This document shows, piece after piece, positions 16,401 through 18,587 of a stretch of DNA of 18,587 nucleotides (positions are counted from its first letter, which is position 1; each line of letters starts with the position of its first letter). The notes under the pieces were generated by a model. That model ran no database searches. It was given only the letters and a program-made list of their open reading frames with translations, and was not told where the DNA came from. The position numbers and the translations under genes are program-made. The DNA is from a bacterium (GTDB taxonomy: Bacteria; Bacteroidota; Ignavibacteria; Kapaibacteriales; UBA961): the NCBI GenBank assembly GCA_022844575.1, contig JALHLL010000041.1, positions 1-18,587 on the forward strand, given 5' to 3'.

Positions 16401-18587
16401 CGATAATGATGCACGTTTCTTGATTCGTTTACCGGATGCTCCGAATACCAAAGGTACTTTGGCCGGTGGTTACGGTACAGGTTATGGCGGAGTTGATACT
16501 TTACGCGGTAACTATTGGGGCCGTACTGAAGCTAATGTTAACACTTTGATTCAAACAACGATACCGGGTGTAGGTACTGTTCAAGAAACATTCTTTGTAA
16601 TGGGTAACGGTCAAACGCATATGCGCTTAATCCGTAATTCGGCTCAGAGAACAGATGATACTCAACAAGGACCATTCGAACAAGGTTCAAACGGTCAGTA
16701 CACATATACACCAATCAATATTGGTAAAATTCCTGATACTTTGTTGATGGAAGGTCGTATCTATGACATTTTCGATAAAGGTACGGACATCAAAACGGCT
16801 GACTATTCACATAGAAGAATGGCTCCGATTGAAGACTTTGCTGTCGGCGTTCCTCCGAAATTGCGTTATTTCGGTGATGTTTCTATGCCATCCTATAGAA
16901 AATATGTTCGCAGAACGACACGTAATTTGTTTGATGCAGATTCATTGAACTATACGACAAATCAGGAAAATAACTTGTGGAGACAAATCAGCCGCTTACA
17001 AACTGAGTGGAAGATGGACCACAGAACAAATGAATATACTCATCCCGTCGGCTATCCTTTATTCTTGGAATCGGTAGCTGCCTATGAAGGTGAAAACAGT
17101 TTTACTAATAATGATGACCCATATGCACTCAATGAATCGGTATTCTTTGTGATTAACGATTCTACAGGCGACTATGTACGCTTGAATATGCGTCAGTTTA
17201 CTGACCAACCTATCCTTAATAATGTAGGTACATATCCGCGCGAAATGTTCCGTGGTCGTGTTGACTTTGTTCTTGATGATCCGGCACGTAATGGTGTTAC
17301 AGCTCGCCAGCGCAGGACATATGAAGGTTTGATGAATTTTGGTGGAACTGAATCCTTGATACCAAGACTTGCTGACACGGCATTGAACGAAGATATTTCC
17401 GCTCTTTCCGGTCGTCGTTGGCACTTAACAATGAACTCAGCAATGAGCAAACGCGGTTTGATATACAATAACGGTTCACGCGTTTCTTATTCGAACAGAC
17501 CGGGTATGCCTAATACTCTTTCGAATGGTTCGGATACAGTTGTTGATTATTATGCCGGTGAGCGTTGGGGTTCATTACCTGTTCGTCCGGGCGACTATGT
17601 TCGTGTAATTTCACGTACTATCTTATGGCGTTTAGGTCTTGATACAGCTATTCAAAAAGGTATGGGCTTCCGTATTGCAGCATCTACACCTCCTCCTGTG
17701 TTTACAGGTACTAAAGTTGATGTTCAGCATCCGAAAGTTAGCCCTATCTATCATAATGCCTTCGCTAATAAAATTTGGGTTTATGAGGATGAAGAGTATA
17801 ACCGCGATACAAACAATGTAAGAAGAAGCGGTCGCGATTCAATATTTGTGATTACAGCTATTGACAGTAACTCAATGTACGATCCGCGTTGGGCTATGGA
17901 TATTGATGAAAACCGTGTAAATGACCTTTACAAAAACTATAACCAATTATGGTATGATTGGTATCCGATGTATGAAACACCATCCGGTGATCTTGTACCA
18001 GATACTTCTTCAACATCTAAAGAAACAGCATTACGCCGTTGGATAAAAGCCGACACAGTATATCCACGCGATTACCTCGCTCCGGATTACGATACGACTT
18101 ATTATCAGGCAAAAGGTTTTGTAAGACTTAAAGGTAAACCATCGAATCCGTATGTAGTTCCGGGTGGTGAAATGATGCACGTAGCTGCAACAAATTATCC
18201 GCCGAATATTGCTTCAGTTGAAGCTATGCGTAATGTTCCGGGAAGAACGCGCGGTGCAAATAATGATGAAGACTTTATTAGAGATACGATGTCTAAATTT
18301 GTTTACTTGTATCCTTCTTACTTCCATGCACAACAGTATGATGGTAGCTTGGCTGCAACTAACAACAATGCACGCTATTTACAACAAGATACGCTTAACT
18401 TCGGTGCGGATAGCCGCGCTCAATATCAGTTCCGCGTATATGTAACGGATAGTTTGCCGGTATTTAATGATATTACAAGAACAAGTGCCGAATGCGCTTC
18501 AGCGGGTGCAAGTCAAGACTTATTAGTTGCGAACGTAACTGACAAGCTTCGTTTTTATGTTGACTTTAACACTGATGACGAAATGGA
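13402..18587 (+). CDS. Giant exported beta-helix protein with Pmp-like GGA[ILV]/FxxN repeats, 3'-truncated
   Basis: One frame stays open from ATG 13402 to the window end, over 1728 codons. The start has GGAGG at 13393-13397 and gives a standard 24-residue signal region: MQRWFRLGAVAALLFLTTLV, then GKA and cleavage before QPP. In-frame ATGs at 13351 and 13360 would lengthen it by 17 or 14 residues and bury the signal. Residues about 54-86 (TIAGTLIIEPGTEIVF...GGRIIADG) form the capping strands seen before right-handed beta-helices. From residue 311 to 975, GGA[ILV] or a close variant recurs about 13 times, interspersed with FxxN motifs (FTNN, FQNN, FENN, FSGN, FINN). That pairing defines chlamydial Pmp passenger domains. 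A GNYWG motif near residue 1037 closes the helix region. The remainder is Tyr/Asp-rich, probably beta-sandwich. By eye the codons favour GGT, CGT and GCT, suggesting strong expression. No C-terminal anchor is visible; a T9SS tail beyond the window is expected but unseen. Function is unknown; adhesion or surface-layer roles are plausible. Confidence 0.85.
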   Translation, partial: MQRWFRLGAVAALLFLTTLVGKAQPPRIQVSGRVGPNDVMIFQQRNVYQINGTLTIAGTLIIEPGTEIVFLDNGRIIDSVGGRIIADGRMAASYNNTTPSTIGLLRYNDMRYFLNGSVVSEVNFNEPTIQGNLSYPSNFVNAAGYGKYNHIFNVVLDTVNKRIENLRNPAALPGQGSGKVVISPLRAIMFAAARLESEDDIIKFQPWRRLNNQSINIPFSQSNRRIVFRAQRVNDYSREWGHIIVLPGARAAFFRDCDFREFRKDTTVDDKPLYLVNRADTVGKTQAQKAALFSAYNDLNKHMLTQTNGSGGAITTFASRTWMVNCTFTNNLARYRGGAVQMLQAPEGKGVYPDTTGLQIGYYPWLDKNPALTEPDGSPILQRVRQLDELDRTAAEPAVSLNNAARQLADDSRLAVYAGRIRQLTFQNNQVLNSDVDTVRINGNRVLTDADKASKLYDENWKNTAFGGALYISGREIDENRKIEIGLGVNDSIRTSTGPNGFTSMLSKDYIIFENNQALTRQPLLAIINSKVRNNRGSKGGALYIGDYTSVIFNGTVRNNRTSTPYLNNDNSEFLSLGGGIYHDNTLGRLQVRGHINSQTEFSGNTAAAGGAIHVNGNTDPRPSPIIGGSDVPNPRLRDYGRRIVFQNNSATAHGGAVYTNRNMMVHGAGGFINDLPLAQAYGPGFSVRFENNQATFSGGAIAIHLPSIEPPVPVSQRAIRLVRAEFINNKVGDVPASLGFEGVKKVRGGGAVYSMNGDLNLVKGVLFDMNTAMNGNGGAIAMIHPRTSSKRFFVTDADMPMVMPDGVVDSYHSTDSLFDNRMIAAVPADVRMLTRFHNNMAETKPNPALQGSGTTQMAPNNIDVKRFHPGFRRDMAGNGIRENGVGLGGAIYILDSVTPLRNFRMDTIFFNRVRIQNNNAYTGAAIYSDNFDLKLALTRTLVTNNRATSNIGRSQDVIRGPKISNDNPASSDLAGAIFYGDVIGPIPWTTYHIGANSIFDNDARFLIRLPDAPNTKGTLAGGYGTGYGGVDTLRGNYWGRTEANVNTLIQTTIPGVGTVQETFFVMGNGQTHMRLIRNSAQRTDDTQQGPFEQGSNGQYTYTPINIGKIPDTLLMEGRIYDIFDKGTDIKTADYSHRRMAPIEDFAVGVPPKLRYFGDVSMPSYRKYVRRTTRNLFDADSLNYTTNQENNLWRQISRLQTEWKMDHRTNEYTHPVGYPLFLESVAAYEGENSFTNNDDPYALNESVFFVINDSTGDYVRLNMRQFTDQPILNNVGTYPREMFRGRVDFVLDDPARNGVTARQRRTYEGLMNFGGTESLIPRLADTALNEDISALSGRRWHLTMNSAMSKRGLIYNNGSRVSYSNRPGMPNTLSNGSDTVVDYYAGERWGSLPVRPGDYVRVISRTILWRLGLDTAIQKGMGFRIAASTPPPVFTGTKVDVQHPKVSPIYHNAFANKIWVYEDEEYNRDTNNVRRSGRDSIFVITAIDSNSMYDPRWAMDIDENRVNDLYKNYNQLWYDWYPMYETPSGDLVPDTSSTSKETALRRWIKADTVYPRDYLAPDYDTTYYQAKGFVRLKGKPSNPYVVPGGEMMHVAATNYPPNIASVEAMRNVPGRTRGANNDEDFIRDTMSKFVYLYPSYFHAQQYDGSLAATNNNARYLQQDTLNFGADSRAQYQFRVYVTDSLPVFNDITRTSAECASAGASQDLLVANVTDKLRFYVDFNTDDEM
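14332..16335 (+). repeat. Degenerate Pmp-type motif array (coding)
   Basis: GGA[ILV] motifs, or GGGI, GAAI and AGAI variants, start at 14332, 14410, 14800, 15019, 15133, 15229, 15364, 15496, 15649, 15733, 16066, 16171 and 16324. Spacing ranges from 26 to 130 residues, most often 28-51. Each is usually preceded by an FxxN or RNN turn. The units are diverged at the DNA level, so this is an old protein-level repeat and not a recent tandem array. Confidence 0.75.

Noticed and set aside
13678..18445. Several open frames of 60-121 codons on both strands under the giant gene
   Set aside because: They lie inside one continuous well-formed coding frame with protein motifs and biased codons; they are shadows.

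Overview
The window suggests a member of the Bacteroidota/Chlorobiota/Ignavibacteriota assemblage, possibly a deep or uncultured lineage. Four observations support this: a C-terminal type IX secretion (T9SS) sorting domain on a 1082-residue surface protein; promoter elements of the Bacteroidetes form TAnnTTTG ahead of gatB and ahead of the TPR gene; few Shine-Dalgarno sites (clear ones only before ilvE and the last gene); and a fused alpha-beta 2-oxo acid dehydrogenase E1. The DNA is AT-rich. No RNA gene, insertion sequence, CRISPR array or phage gene was seen. The species cannot be named from this sequence alone.

Layout. Bases 1-5782 (+) hold three closely spaced genes: the 3' part of a secreted protein that looks GH16-like, a beta-propeller/Asp-box protein with a T9SS tail, and a polytopic GT87-type (DUF2029) glycosyltransferase. 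Bases 5802-7394 (-) hold a small membrane-associated protein of unknown function and a GT4 glycosyltransferase, 3 bases apart, convergent with the GT87 gene. A divergent intergenic region follows. From there to the end all genes are on +: gatB, ilvE, fused E1, a membrane-anchored TPR protein, and a very large secreted protein that stays open to the window edge (over 1728 codons).

How they may work together. The left half is cell-surface business: exported proteins beside glycosyltransferases that could build the surface glycan. T9SS cargo is known in some species to be anchored to A-type LPS, but that link is inference here. The centre is metabolic. GatB completes Gln-tRNA/Asn-tRNA by amidation. 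IlvE interconverts branched-chain amino acids and their 2-oxo acids. The adjacent E1, which has the HSxSD loop typical of branched-chain enzymes, would decarboxylate those acids, feeding catabolism or iso-/anteiso-fatty acid primers.

The most unusual item is the last gene. Its N-terminal thousand residues carry about a dozen GGA[ILV] motifs interleaved with FxxN motifs, the signature of chlamydial polymorphic membrane proteins, in a parallel beta-helix context but in a T9SS-type genome. Also notable are a perfect 13-bp terminator-like hairpin inside the GT87 coding region and a perfect 13-bp dyad lying across the gatB stop codon.
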